64,000 nucleotides of DNA from Endomychus coccineus (Eukaryota > Arthropoda > Insecta > Coleoptera > Endomychidae). Each line of letters opens with the position of its first letter. The stretch's first letter is position 1. This document shows positions 46,160 to 57,744 of this stretch, one piece after another. The notes under the pieces are model-generated. The model saw only the letters and a program-made list of their open reading frames with translations. It made no database searches and was not told the origin of the DNA. Location: NCBI GenBank assembly GCA_958510875.1, contig OY294067.1:263722180-263786179 (forward strand), in the 5' to 3' direction. Both the position numbers and the translations under genes were made by a program.

Positions 46160-47595
46160 AAACACTTTAATGTTCTAAGTATCTGAATGTGGCTTCTTGA
46201 TGCCACTGCATAGCAATCCATTTCTAATAATCGAAGTTATATCATGCAATTTGAAGATAATACTGAAACCTAACTATAATACGCTCAAGTATCGACTTTC
46301 GAAACAGATGTTGAAGATTTATCTTTGGCGTCAAGTTTGGCTACTTGACTCGTTATTTGACAGAAAATTCTCAAGACGATTATTGAATATTTCTATAGTA
46401 TTTCAGGATAAGGATAAGAAAATAAAATAAAATACTGGTCAAATTGATATTTTCTAATAAATAATAAGCAGTATGTTGTTACGTGTTTTTATCATTTCGA
46501 GTGCACCAAGGAGATTTTTTGAGTCGCTGAATACGATTCCAAAGCCAGATTTACTCGAATATCATCGTAGGAGTGGGAAATTTACAAAAATGGCTAATTT
46601 GACACGCTTCTAAATTTTCATTATTTTTGCATTTTAAAATTATTTCGGAGTTTTCTCCTTTTTCAATATTAAGAGGATAGGAATATTAGTAATTGTTTGG
46701 AAAAGAACACAAATATTCAATAACTACACTCTCATGTTGAAAAAACACTTGATTGATAACACTCAAATGCAACAACTTTCATACACTGACACACGCTTCT
46801 GCGTTCTTGTTGGTTCTTGAACCATAAAATACAAAATGAAATATAAATTGAACTACTATATAAAATACAAATATTCAACTAAAATAATATCAACGCTGTG
46901 AAACAAATGTAGCTACAAGAGAGAATGTTGTTCTTTGACGTCTATAAAGAAACTGAACAGATTGTTATGTCCGACATAAGAAGGTGAAAAAAAAATATCT
47001 CATTTCAAGCAGTGGACCACGTCATAAACAGATGCGACGTTTGAACCCAAGCACATATATGTGGATATAACCTGTGTAACGAAACGATCTCAGGGCTGCA
47101 AAATGAGATAAGTTTTTTGAGTCGAACCTACATGTTTTTCTTTTTTTAATATAGCTAAAATCCCGGTTCACAGCCTGGACTAAAAATGTTGTTCATCATA
47201 TTGCTTGTTATATACTATCTGAAAATATTTCGTAAACAATTTATACAATAATTCACTGCAAAGCAGAAAAACAAATAAGCGACACTATTATCCTTAATGT
47301 GATTGTGTATTTTCCATAGTTATTAATCAATAAATGAAAAATTGCCGATGTCATATGGCTGAAAGCTCCATCCATGTCACGTTCGTGATATCATTTTTGA
47401 AGGCAATTTGGAATTGCTATCAACTTTTCGTTTTTTTCCGAGAACTATTCCCCTCGTGAATATCATGAGATACATTACATTAATTGATGGAAATGTTTAT
47501 AATGAAAAAATAATGTCGAAACTTAAAAAGACACACGAAATAAAATTTTGTTCATATTTCAATCTTAAACTTTGCAATCAGGTTAACTTATAAAT
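46160..47595. other. Mostly unassigned; short PLE-tail match and one shared motif
   Basis: 46,285-46,330 ('cgactttcgaaacagatgtt') resembles the tail of the PLE at 47,600 onward. 46,521-46,545 reads 'gagtcgctgaatacgattcc', the motif shared with FB3 and the 61.7-62.5 kb block. No gene. Confidence 0.4.
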
Positions 47596-47599
47596 TTTG

Positions 47600-48175
47600 C
47601 CACATCTTTTCCAACGATATACTCCAAATATCCACTTTCGAAACAGATGTTAGAGATTTTTGAAGTAGTAGGAAAATGTTCTCAGACCTTACTATAAATA
47701 TTGTTATTTCAGCATTCTACCTAGAATATACTTTTAATATTATGAAGAGGCATGAAAGAATTTGTAAGAATTTTAATTAATTGAATTGGTAGTAGTAATT
47801 GAAGTGTCACTCAATGATTGAACGTATGTTCCATGATTTACAGACCAGGATATATCTTTTATAATAATTGGTTTTTTAGTTAAAATATTAACATTCTTGT
47901 AATAGCATTGATGGTTATAATCAAAACAATGTTCAGCAATGGCGGTGGAATTTTCTAGGTTTTTGTTTCTACTACTGTACTTATGACCACACATTCTTTT
48001 CTGTATTGTACTGTATTGTTTAGAGATTCCTGTATAAGTCCCATGGCAATCTAAACAATTCAATTTATATACTGTGCGGGTTTGTTTATCTTCAGGTATT
48101 GAAGGTTCTAGATTTTTTAAATATTCACCGTCATGCGCAATATTTATCTGATATTTTTTAAACATTTCTTAAATT
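47600..48175 (-). mobile_element. PLE copy with 3' region (left half of inverted locus)
   Basis: Contains the endonuclease frame at 47,773-48,165 and part of the 3' region to about 47,600. An opposite-strand 3' region of the same family follows at 48,440-48,745, so the locus is again head-to-head. Confidence 0.75.
47773..48165 (-). pseudogene. PLE GIY-YIG endonuclease C-terminus
   Basis: A 130-codon frame: 'RTVYKLNCLDCHGTYTGISK', 'KRMCGHKYSSRNKNLENST', 'EHCFDYNHQCYYKNVNIL' and 'TKKPIIIKDISW'. It is the same family as 26,243-26,674 and 3,992-4,309, but has lost about 20 residues after KDISW relative to them, and the extra 'QYSTIQKRM' marks a small insertion. The nuclease Cys pair and YTG remain. 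No RT. Confidence 0.85.
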
Positions 48176-48439
48176 TCTGAGATATGCGGGACGTATCGAA
48201 ATGTAATGTAATGTAATGTGTATATCATTCATATATGACCTCCTACCATTAAACATTTCGTTATTCTTTCTTCAATGATGGGGTTGAAAAAATTCAATGG
48301 GTAGCCATTCATTTTCAGTGTATTACGAAAAATTTTCAAATTTTTGGGAGTGTCCACTGGGTGAGACAATTTAACAGCGCGATCAGTGAGACTGTTTATA
48401 ACACTTTTTTATAGCTTGTTGAAGCAACTGGATTAAAGT

Positions 48440-48745
48440 GAAAATATCGTTGAGACCAAACTTATTGCTATACAGTTGCTTCTTGATACATTTCGTATAC
48501 TTAAAACATCAATGTGTTACAATTTCGACTACTCGTGTTTCCGTTCGTTCCGGTGACGTGGGTGTTTTCAATCGAAAGAGATGCGATAAGGACGCTTTAT
48601 GCTTGATACAATTAGTTTTAAGAAATCCCATTTTAGATAGTGATACGTGTTCTGATGATTGTCGTAATGTCGAAACGTACGTAATCACGAAAATAAGAAC
48701 CATATGTGTTGGTGTGACCCATTTCCCGAGAATATATTCATAACT
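48440..48745 (+). mobile_element. PLE 3' region (right half of inverted locus)
   Basis: Same order of blocks as 4,480-4,755: 'catcaatgtgttacaatttc', 'gataaggacgcttta', 'caattagttttaag', the hammerhead-like core, then 'gacccatttcccgagaat'. Confidence 0.75.
48645..48690 (+). ncRNA. Degenerate hammerhead-like motif in PLE
   Basis: CTGATGA, GAAA and ACGTACGT are all kept. Stem I has changed on both sides (CGTGTT with ATCACG, five of six pairs), including a swapped C-G for G-C relative to the copy at 27,283. Stem II has decayed (TGTC opposite TGTC), so cleavage is unlikely. Confidence 0.6.
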
Positions 48746-48749
48746 TATT

Positions 48750-50020
48750 GTTAATAATATTAGCTACTCTCAGGATTGGAAATAATTGGTATGAGTCTTA
48801 CCATTTAGAAATTGTGACTCTCAGTTTCAGAACTGTCCCGTCAAAGTATGCTTTTAGTGATCAGAGCCGATGAGAAGATTAGGAGAATTGTGTTCTCTAG
48901 GTTCTGTTAATGTTATCAGGGCCACGATATAGGGCGCAGATTGTATCCGTATATGAGGTTGATGTAATTTGTTCCGAGCATCCTATTTCTAGTTCAGTCG
49001 ATGAGTTAATCTTCACTAAAATCCTGAAGCTCCTTCTCGTCTGTCTGAAGTAAATATACTCTCACGATATATATCTCATGGCGACACGCATGAGGTTTAC
49101 CTACAAATTATCATTATCTGATCTTATTTATCACTTATATCCTATTTATAGCTGACGGGGTAGAGGTTTCCTATGTAATAAAAATATTATATCTGTTCAC
49201 ACATATTCACAGGAACTACGGAAGCCCTCCTGGTAAACAAAGATAGTAATACAAATTTCAGCGGAGAATATTTTTGACTCTGCAGGAGAAAATACTTCTG
49301 GATACACAAAATGATCATGAAGGAAATTGCACAATTATAGCTGGGGAAAATCTTAGTCTCATCAAAGGTTCTGAAGATCACCGGTGTACTACAAAACAAT
49401 ACCACGAGTCGTTCTAGGACGCGATTGGAACTACCACTACCACTTTTGCAAACGTGTTCGTTATTCAAAAGAGGGTGATGAGAATTATTCACCACCATAA
49501 GTACCTTAGAAACGAGTAGAGGTCAGTTTAGGCAAAATGCAAACCTGCTAACTGCGTATAGCAATTATATACAGGATATTAATTTTCAAGCTACCCCCTA
49601 GACGTATTTCCAGACTCTGAACAGCTATATCGTTTAGAATTTTTGTTATTATGTTCCGTCAAAAAGGACCTACAATGCCAAAATATTTTTGATCTTCTTC
49701 CAGGTCCGGCTATATCAGAAATTGATATCAACTTTGTTATTTTATATAGAACACCCACATTTTTGTGCAATCTTGGTTCCTTCGTCAAAATTAAGACTGA
49801 GTTTGAGTAGACAACGATCAACTGTTGTTGAGTTACAAACTTGCTTAAAAAATATATAGCATTTGCAAGGTCCCACTTGAATGAGATTATCTTCGAAACT
49901 TATTTCAAGAAGTTATGGGAAATGAAAATAGTTTTGGCAGGTTCTTTTTGAAAAAACGTCCTACCAAAAATTCGATACGAAATTCCCTTTATGTCTAGAG
50001 ATACGACTAGGGAGTAGTGA
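48750..50020. other. Unassigned noncoding stretch
   Basis: Frames at 49,187-49,498 and 49,591-49,821 have no recognised features. Confidence 0.4.
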
Positions 50021-50024
50021 TGAG

Positions 50025-50185
50025 CAAAGTAAGACCAGGACGTGCATGGTCTTGGTTTTGTTCTTGCATCTATAGTTTTGGTCTTGGTCTTGCAAACTAA
50101 TGTATTTCTTAGTCTTGGTCTTGCATGGTAGGTCTTGGTATTGGTCTTGGTCTTGAATCAAGAGTCTTGCAAGTCTTGGTTTTTC
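50025..50185 (+). repeat. GGTCTTG-rich low-complexity tract
   Basis: At least nine close copies of GGTCTTG, interspersed with TTGCA and TTGGT, within about 160 bp, starting 'tagtgatgagcaaag'. The reverse frame reads as Gln-Asp/Lys-Thr repeats, which is a by-product. It may be the core of a MITE, but no inverted ends are visible. Confidence 0.7.
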
Positions 50186-50189
50186 ATAA

Positions 50190-50540
50190 CTATCGAACAG
50201 TCCTAGTGTAGTCACACCCAGAAGTATCCTGGTGCGACTGCGACACCACTTGGTTCCTCCAGCTTCTCTCCTTTAAGTTGATAAAGAATATCCTCTCCTG
50301 TACTGCGATTGTGGATGAAATCTCCGCGAGAGGAGATTGTGGGGCTTCAACATTGAGAAGTATAAATTTAAAGATAGACCTCTGTAACATCCGAGATCTT
50401 GGCAAAAACATAAACGAAGTACATTACCACCTGTAGACAAGCAAACCAAACGTACTGGCCTTAACTGAGATGCAGGTCTGTATTATGAGCTGCTGATCAA
50501 AGATTTGACCAAAATAGCGTAATTTCTGTTTTTTTAAAAA
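50190..50540. other. Unassigned noncoding stretch
   Basis: Nothing recognised. Confidence 0.4.
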
Positions 50541-50544
50541 AAAA

Positions 50545-50815
50545 GGTACATATATATATAAATTTCAGGGGGGGGGGTGCACCCAAACTCATGAAATTTG
50601 AACTGAAGGTTCATCAAACATCGACAATGAAAGGGTTCAAATCTCAGACCATATACAATAATCTAAGAAGTCCAAATAAATAAAACTCAAAAGCCACCTC
50701 AAAAAATTTCAATACAAAAGGGTTGCGATAAACATTTTTAATAGAAATTTTGGAGTGTTGTTAGTCTCATCAATACGAATATTTTTCGCAGGGTCACGAC
50801 ACTAGGTAAGAAAGT
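50545..50815. repeat. Solo, diverged arm related to foldback FB1
   Basis: Shares with the right arm of FB1 (about 14,905-15,140) the ordered blocks 'gaaatttgaactg', 'acaatgaaagggttc', 'gggttgcg', 'agaaattttggagt' and a final 'ttttcgcagggtc'. It also contains a run of ten G. No inverted partner nearby. Confidence 0.55.
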
Positions 50816-50819
50816 CACC

Positions 50820-52060
50820 AAAAAAGCACAATTTGGATTCACTAATTTGCATTAAACTTTGCATATGTTCCACGGGTCCGTTCACGACTGAAGAGAACGA
50901 CACCATTTTTGTAGTGAACTTTGTATAAGTTCCCGAGAGAAAGTCTATATAGTCAAATCGGAACAATTCAGCAAGCCATCAAACGATGAGTTCGAGTTAA
51001 TTATTTTGTTTTAAAACTTACTAGGAAAAAAATAATGGTTGGGTACAAGGTCATCTGATAAAAAATTATTTCGAGTTACCTCTTGTGCTTTATAGTTATG
51101 ATACGAATAGGTTTATTGTCCGAACAATGCCAACATTTCATAATAGAGATTATATAATTCAATAAGATTAAGTGGTACTTACCGAAATTGAAATTCTTCG
51201 TAAATAACAGATTGAGGTTTTTCAGATGATTCCGATTTGTCGATTTTATCCTCAGAAATCTAATTTTTTTACTCTCTCTAACCAGAATTCAATTCACTTG
51301 AGTTTGCGTAATAACGGAAACAATTTAATTCCGCTCTGAAGTTGTGTACGTTGAGAAGCAGATGATTTGTTTCGAAATCTGTATTTGTATTATGGGTGCC
51401 TGCGATTTCAAGAAATTCAATTTGCACCATAGAACTCAAAACGGATTGGAATGTTTTCACACATTTTGGATGAAATCGGTATATCAAAACTATATTACAC
51501 GTATGTATTAAAATGTAATAAATTGTACTCAAACTGTAAATGATGATGATCGCTGCTTTTGAATTTGGCTTAGGATAAAATTAAACTAACCATGCTTATA
51601 TGAGAAATCTAACTTCTAACCCTGACTAATTTATTGCTTCATTATTGCGAAATATTGGTATAGAAAAAATTGTTTTCTTTTGATTGCCGTGTTCGAAGGT
51701 GTGATAGTAAATACGGCGACTCGGTTTCGTAGATGTTTTCGCATATCTCCGGCAAAAGGCAGTGATATCCATTAGACAAGACAATCAGCCCTATTTTGGT
51801 GACCATTGTTTCCTCTATATTGAGAATTAATCAATTATTGGATAGATAACAAGGAAGATGGCCGATCGGTATTACTGTAATACCAGTTCCGATAGAATTG
51901 TTCTCAATATTGATAACAAATCTACAATATTGTTTAGAAACAGATCATTGGGAAAATCGGTATCACGGTGACTTCTAGTTGTCAGTAAGTAGACAATTGT
52001 CATGCTTTCAATATTATTTATTCAAAAAACACCTCATACGGTCTTGTTTTGCTAACAAGG
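50820..52060. other. Unassigned noncoding stretch
   Basis: No coding frame of note; it may include the 5' end of the Harbinger element that follows, but its terminal repeats were not found. Confidence 0.4.
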
Positions 52061-52065
52061 TAATC

Positions 52066-53485
52066 ATGGCTAGTGTAATTTTAACAATCTTAATGCAAGA
52101 TTTACAAAATGATGGAAAAAGATAAGTATTAAACTGATGAAATAAAATACAAAATTAATTACATGTATTTTAGGCATGATTTTCTACTAGCACACCGAAC
52201 TTTGAGAGATGCAAGTAATCCGTTTTCACTAACAGAATATACTTTTAAAAGTATTAACATAGTCAAACGTGACACAGCACATCAATTGATATTACAGATT
52301 GCTCCACATTTGTAAGATGCAGACAGAGAAAGACTAGCTCTCCCAAGCCACTCAAAATATTAATTACCTTACATTTCTTTGCTCAAGGTAGCTATCAAAA
52401 AAGTTGTGGACAGAATTTTTAAGCCACAATGTATCAAGCGTCATTGAGAAAGTGCCTGAAGGGATTATCAGACACAATTATTAAATAATATCAAGTTTCT
52501 GTTGACTAATCTTGAAAAAATTATGAAAAATTGAAGTTTCTCAACAAACCTCATGGAATTCCCGGAATTATTGGCGCACTCGACTACACTCACGTCGCAA
52601 TAATCGCGCCACCCACTCTAGAGCCAAAATCACCAGGAATTTTATATTACAATCGAAAAGGATTTTACAGTATAAAAGTCCAGATTATTGTGAATGCTGA
52701 TCTGAAAATGTGGGCAATAAATGTTAGGTTTCTTCAATCGGCCCCCTGATTCAGGCATATGACAAACTAGTCGGATCAAACAGCATCTCATGAGGAATTT
52801 GAGAAAAAGCAAACGATCTTCGTGGCTGTTATGGTACTCAGGCTACCCCTCAGAACCCTGGTTAATGATACCAGTAACAGGGCAGGGCAAGCCTTGGAAG
52901 AAAATGAGAGAACACTTGACAGAGCTCATATTGAATCGAAAAACGTCATAGAACGGTTGAATAGAGTCCTGAAATCACGGTTCAGGTGCACTCCATAATA
53001 AACCAATCACAGTTAGCAAAATAATAAATGTTTGTGCAATCCTGCAATTTTTTTTTCCACTTGAGAGGTGAAGACATTGCACTTATCGATGATGAGACTC
53101 CTGTCCTAGAACCCTTCAATAGGGTTCATTACTTTGATCAAGGAAGACTAATTGGAAATAGCTTGATCTGCAACAGGGCCAGCCTTGGAAGAAAATGAGA
53201 GAGCATTCAACAGAGCTCATATTCAATTAAGAAACGTCATAGAACGGTTGAATAAAGTTCTCAAATCACGGTTCAGGTGCATTCCATTATAAACCAATTA
53301 AAGCTGGCAGAATGATAAATGCTTGTGCAATCATGCACAATTTTTTCCTCTTGAGAGATGATGACATTGATGTAGATAACATTGCACTTATCGATGATGA
53401 GGCTCCTGTCCTAGGACCCTTCGATAGGGTTCATTACTTTGATCAAGAAAGACTAATTAGAAATACCTTGATCTGCAACTATTGA
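52066..53485 (+). pseudogene. PIF/Harbinger transposase pseudogene (HARBI1-like)
   Basis: The likely start is ATG 52,066 (MASVILTILMQDLQNDGKR), followed by a presumed short intron with a damaged donor (AGATAAGT) and acceptor 'tattttag' near 52,173. The next segment reads 'HDFLLAHRTLRDASNPFSLT', then 'LHFFAQGSYQKSCGQ'-type sequence, then the open DDE core GIPGIIGALDYTHVAIIAPP and 'YYNRKGFYSIKVQIIVNADL' (52,531-52,749). After frameshifts come 'GYPLRTLVNDTS', 'RAHIESKNVIERLNRVLKSR' and 'FRCTP', then 'DRVHYFDQ'. The first Asp of the catalytic triad (normally DGTH) survives as DYTH. The distal part is duplicated in tandem. The family cuts and pastes DNA with 3-bp target duplications. Stops and shifts make this copy inactive. 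Confidence 0.85.
52876..53485 (+). repeat. Tandem duplication of the Harbinger 3' end (about 300 bp)
   Basis: Unit 1 at 52,876-53,171 and unit 2 at 53,172-53,485 both run from 'aacagggc' and 'gccttggaagaaaatgag' through 'gtcatagaacggttgaat' to 'cttgatctgcaac'. Unit 2 carries an extra 15-20 bp near 53,365 and ends with a stop. The units are about 90% alike by eye. Confidence 0.8.
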
Positions 53486-53489
53486 TAAC

Positions 53490-55120
53490 ATATACTTTGA
53501 GGTTTAAAGATATCACCCCGAAAAAGTATATCTTTCACTCTCCTGAAATTGCATTGATTACACTGGGGTGATTGAATCTTAAATATTCATTACAAGACGA
53601 TAAAGTAGTTTTATTTCAATCAATTATAAAAAGTACTAATTCTTCTCAAACACGGAATTTGCTGCATGTATATTTCAAAATATACATCGTGATGAAAACT
53701 ATGCTACTTTTATTTCAATAAAATATGGATGTATAGGAGGAAAGAAATATTTTAATCCACTCGAATTACAAATATAATTTTTAATCGTATTCATACAGTA
53801 TTAATAACAATAGGGTTGAGTTGAGTTATTATGCACACCGAACAACTTTGAACAGGTTATGCTTACTAGATACACAATACTGACAGAATTATCCCTAAAT
53901 TTTTTGATACTTTGAACATATAGAACATTTTGAAAGTGGTTCGAAAACACTTTTCTTTGACTATTAATTATCAACTTTCACTAAATCCCTAAGTCAAATT
54001 CACTGTTGGTAGCTCTTACTCATAAAGCTGCTTTGTCAATATTGAATTGAATACTGAAAAGAGTTAGTCAATCTGTACAACCCTGACCACCGCGATTCTA
54101 ATGCATTCAAATATAACTAATTCTGATTGAGTATTGAACAATATTAACAAATTATAAATGGCCACCACAATAAGACTTTATATTCAACCATACCTTCTCC
54201 CGGATGGTAAGTAAAACAGTAGGTTCCGTGTGCTGTACGATGTCAATGAACGTTAAAGATCCATACCTATACTTGGAAATAGTCGGAATTCAGCGAAATC
54301 TACATGTGAGCTTTCCTCCTAGCGTCGGTAATAGACTGAAGTTTTCAGGGTTCGTTCACCTGGAGGAGCATGGTGAACACTATAAGACCCATTTTTTCAT
54401 ACATTAATGCCCCCTGTCATGATATCAGAACATACCATATTTAGCTCTAACTACAGTTCAAAATTAGTTAATAGAAAAAATTAGAAACATAGAACTAAAG
54501 ACAAATTGATACCAAAATTGGTATTCCAAGTATTCTCACACAGCTGATCTCACTCGCGCATCAATTGAGCTCTGCCTCAATAAATACAACGTTGGAGATG
54601 TGGTGCAAATAAGTGAAGGTAAACATATTTTTGAAAAAGGATTTATACTCATTTGTTCAACGGAATTGTTTAGTATTATGAGAGTTCACATAACAGCTTC
54701 TGTTACGTATATTTTGCAAGATATGTGAGGAAAAACAATACGTGGAGGATTCTACGAGGAGGACAGAAGAACGAAATAACCCGATGTGTACTTGGTCAAA
54801 AAGAGAAGGAGTCAACAGTATGTTAAGTAGTTGGGTCCAGATGATAATCACAATAGTTGGATCGATAATTCAGATCTCGTTGGATGAACCCACCATTCAT
54901 GATTTAAAGATTATTAGAAACAAACAAACATCTGGAACATTGTCGACTTGAGAACTTGAATATTATAATAAAACCAAATTATACGACCAGGATGACGAAT
55001 CATGAGTGAAGATATTTGAAGAACAACATGTACTGTTAAGATCCTACTACCGTCTTTTGTATTGAATTTTAATCCGCAATAATACAATACCGATAATAGC
55101 ACAGAAACTATTGAGTTTAA
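53490..55120. other. Unassigned; one 67-codon frame of unknown nature
   Basis: The frame 54,204-54,407 (plus) begins MVSKTVGSVCCTMSMNVKD and ends 'HGEHYKTHFFIH'. Its codon use is less A/T-biased than its surroundings, but I recognise no family and it may be chance. Confidence 0.35.
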
Positions 55121-55124
55121 TCTT

Positions 55125-55228
55125 ATTGTGCTTAGAAAAAAGTACTTTACAGTTAACAACTGGGCGCCCATGGATTCGCCATTATCTTCTTTACTAGCAA
55201 AAATATTTATGAATTACTTGAAACATCA
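55125..55228 (+). pseudogene. PLE reverse transcriptase fragment
   Basis: Reads 'YFTVNNWAPMDSPLSSLLAK' then 'IFMNYLKHQIL', matching the PLE RT motif usually seen as G.PMGSPLSP.LA.I.M..LE..IL, with Gly changed to Asp. Only about 34 residues remain, fused in frame to a mariner piece on the right. Confidence 0.7.
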
Positions 55229-55234
55229 AATACT

Positions 55235-55500
55235 CAATTGGATAGGCTGTAATGGTTCCATTCCTTGGCTACCTCGATCACCGGAACTTAATCTTCTTGA
55301 TTATTATTTATGGGGTCATATGAAAGCGTTGGCTTATGGAACTGAGGTAAACACGCAGAAAGAATTACATCGAGTTGACAGCAAGAGAACCCAGACGAAA
55401 TCGTTTCCAAATTTTGAGAGCCACAAGTGCTACAAGCCGTCCAGCGAGAATGGACATTGGGAAAAATGGAAATTTATTTGAACAATTTCTGTGAATATAG
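55235..55500 (+). pseudogene. Mariner-type transposase C-terminus
   Basis: 'NGSIPWLPRSPELNLLDYYL' followed by 'WGHMKALAYGTEVNTQKEL' is the W.PRSPDLNP.DF.LWG.LK..VY block around the last catalytic Asp of mariner-like DDE/D transposases (here LLDYYLWG, Asp kept). After a frameshift 'NPDEIVSKF' and 'EQFL'-like residues give the C-terminal tail. About 85 residues of roughly 350 remain. Confidence 0.75.
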
Positions 55501-55504
55501 AGAT

Positions 55505-57130
55505 TTCGCAACATATTCATAAACTTTGTTCTTGTGAATTTAACTTATTAAATATTGCTATTACTTATTTTGTTCTGACTGTATATGATTTGTTGATCAA
55601 ATAAATAATCAGTCAGATCCTATCAGACCATTCAAAACATCACATACTTGGGACATGTAACGAAACTTTGGCATTCATTTTACGGGAAAAAGATTTATCA
55701 GCAATATTGCAACACGAGCTCATTTTTGTTGAACAGGTGGGAATTGACCTATGGTACCAGAGTGAACGCTCAAGAGTGGGAACCGCTCCACTAGATGAAA
55801 TGTGATACGAGAGGTGCAAAGAATGTCGGCCTAGACATTAAGGAACCTCAATGGTCCCCACCTTAGTGATAATAATAATAATTTGATTGTCCAGATACAA
55901 ACTCCTATTCCCATAAAATAAAACCTTTTTAAATACATATATTATAATTTCGTAGAACCTTGTTTTCCCTAATATGTGATTGCTTAAATAACAGTGGATA
56001 ATTAAACACTATCTGAATAATTCACACTCGAGTAACACTTCTTTTATAGTCAATTAACTCATTACTAAAAACTTAAACTAAGTAAATTCAAATACATTCT
56101 TAAAAATATCATTGCATGCATCTTGTTAAATCTAATTAATTTGTTAATTATAAATCCTGAGTAAATTTCATAATTTGATTCCATTCATCATAAGTGACTT
56201 CTATTATACCATTCTGGATTGTACCGTAGAAAATTTCATTCATTTTCCATAAATATGGATATGTATTTATTTCAATTGTTTCCAGTTAATACTCATCGTT
56301 TACTTGCAGAAAACCTAGATTAGTTTCATTATCATTAAATTAATTCACGCACCACGGACACGGTTCACAATATCATCCATGTTTCACTGGAATATGATAA
56401 ATGCAGCGCATGTGGCTATATGCTAACTATTGCATTGATTGTGTTTTGGTCGTAATTGCTTCGTCATCGATATTAATATTATGATCGTTGCTGTGGAAAT
56501 AGATTGAGGGTGGAAACGTCATGAATTAAAATCACAAATTAAGGTTACAGTTATAATTTTTGTTATAGATATGAATGAAATATTCTCAAGTCGATGCAAT
56601 AGCAAGAGAAGTTGGATAAAATAACTATCAAAAGATTGATTTTCACCAATTTAATACAATAAATGAGACATTTCAACATAAAATAGTCGCCTGAAGTAGT
56701 TTCGTCAATAGACTACTCAATGTACCGATTTATTTGAAACGTTCACAGTCAGCTTGTAGAGTACAACCATTCGAGTAACAAAATATAAACTAGAGCAGCT
56801 AATATTATTGAAACTCAATTTTCCAGAGATAAATTTGTTAACTCTGAAGTTCCAATAGCCAAGTCTATCGAAGAAAAATCGATTACTGACAATATCATTT
56901 CTACACGTGCAGATCAAGGGAATTCAGTTATTAGTATCAACAGGAGTAACTACCAAACTATAAGACAGTTCACACTATGGATAATTATAACATTATTGAT
57001 AAGAAATAATCACCCTTATCCACTAAAAAAAGTAATCATCATCAGAATAAACTAAATTATAAACAAAATGTTCCTGTTCAAATACTATTTGGAGATAATA
57101 ATGTAAGCAATAGGTTAGCCTCAGCTGGAG
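55505..57130. other. Unassigned noncoding stretch
   Basis: Includes a short (ATA)n run near 55,870. No supported gene. Confidence 0.4.
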
Positions 57131-57134
57131 ATAA

Positions 57135-57725
57135 ATCGGTATCTAATGAATTGTTTTCCGTTTATACATTTCCAATTCCATTCCTTCTAAATTACCTAGA
57201 TATTTGTCTGTAATGTGTTCTAAAAGTGGTAAGCTTCCTTGAGAAATGTTCGGCTACCGTTGATTCTTCACCATTATTTTTCTTTATGTGGGTGAAATGT
57301 TTCTTAAAACGAGTTAAAGTGTTCCTTCTAGTTTGACCAACATAGCATTTTAAACACGACTCACAATTGATTTTGTGAATCCCGGATTTGTCGAAAACGG
57401 AAACTGCATCAAAGAGGTGTTTCCTGAAAGGTGTATGTTCTTACGTCTTTGAACTGGTTGTATTGCAAATTTAGAAAACAAACTATGGAACTTATTCATT
57501 ACAGAAGAATGATAAGTGAAATTTCATTGAAGTATTTGAAGGTAATGGCTCTAATTCGGTTAGTTGGTTACGTTCTAATTTCCTTTTTTGTTCAGAAATT
57601 GAATTACTGATCAAAGATTTGTGGCAACCATTGTCCAACGCAATTTGTTGAAGTTTCTCAACTTCGTCGTTACAGTTTTGCTGGCTTAAAGGGACGTTCA
57701 ATAATCTCCAAATTAGACTATTAAA
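57135..57725 (-). pseudogene. PLE RT thumb and GIY-YIG endonuclease (third family)
   Basis: Minus strand from the centre: 'LLNVPLSQQNCNDEVEKLQQ' and 'IALDNGCHKSLISNSISEQK' (57,701-57,492), the PLE RT C-terminal block RLL.VPLS..N...E...I..IA..NGY. After a frameshift comes 'SGIHKINCESCLKCYVGQTR', then 'RFKKHFTHIKKNNGEES' and 'TVAEHF', the GIY-YIG domain with intact Cys pair and YVGQTRR. One of two PLE pieces here that still join RT and nuclease remains. It faces an inverted copy on the right. Confidence 0.85.
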
Positions 57726-57744
57726 CGGAGCTATTTTATATCTT

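Noticed and set aside
47110..47130. 'gagtcgaacc', resembling the T-arm of a tRNA (reverse strand)
   Set aside because: No anticodon arm, acceptor stem or A box can be placed around it.
49961..50215. Frame with Gln-Asp and Lys-Thr repeats
   Set aside because: Translation of the GGTCTTG tract; no protein family and no exon borders.
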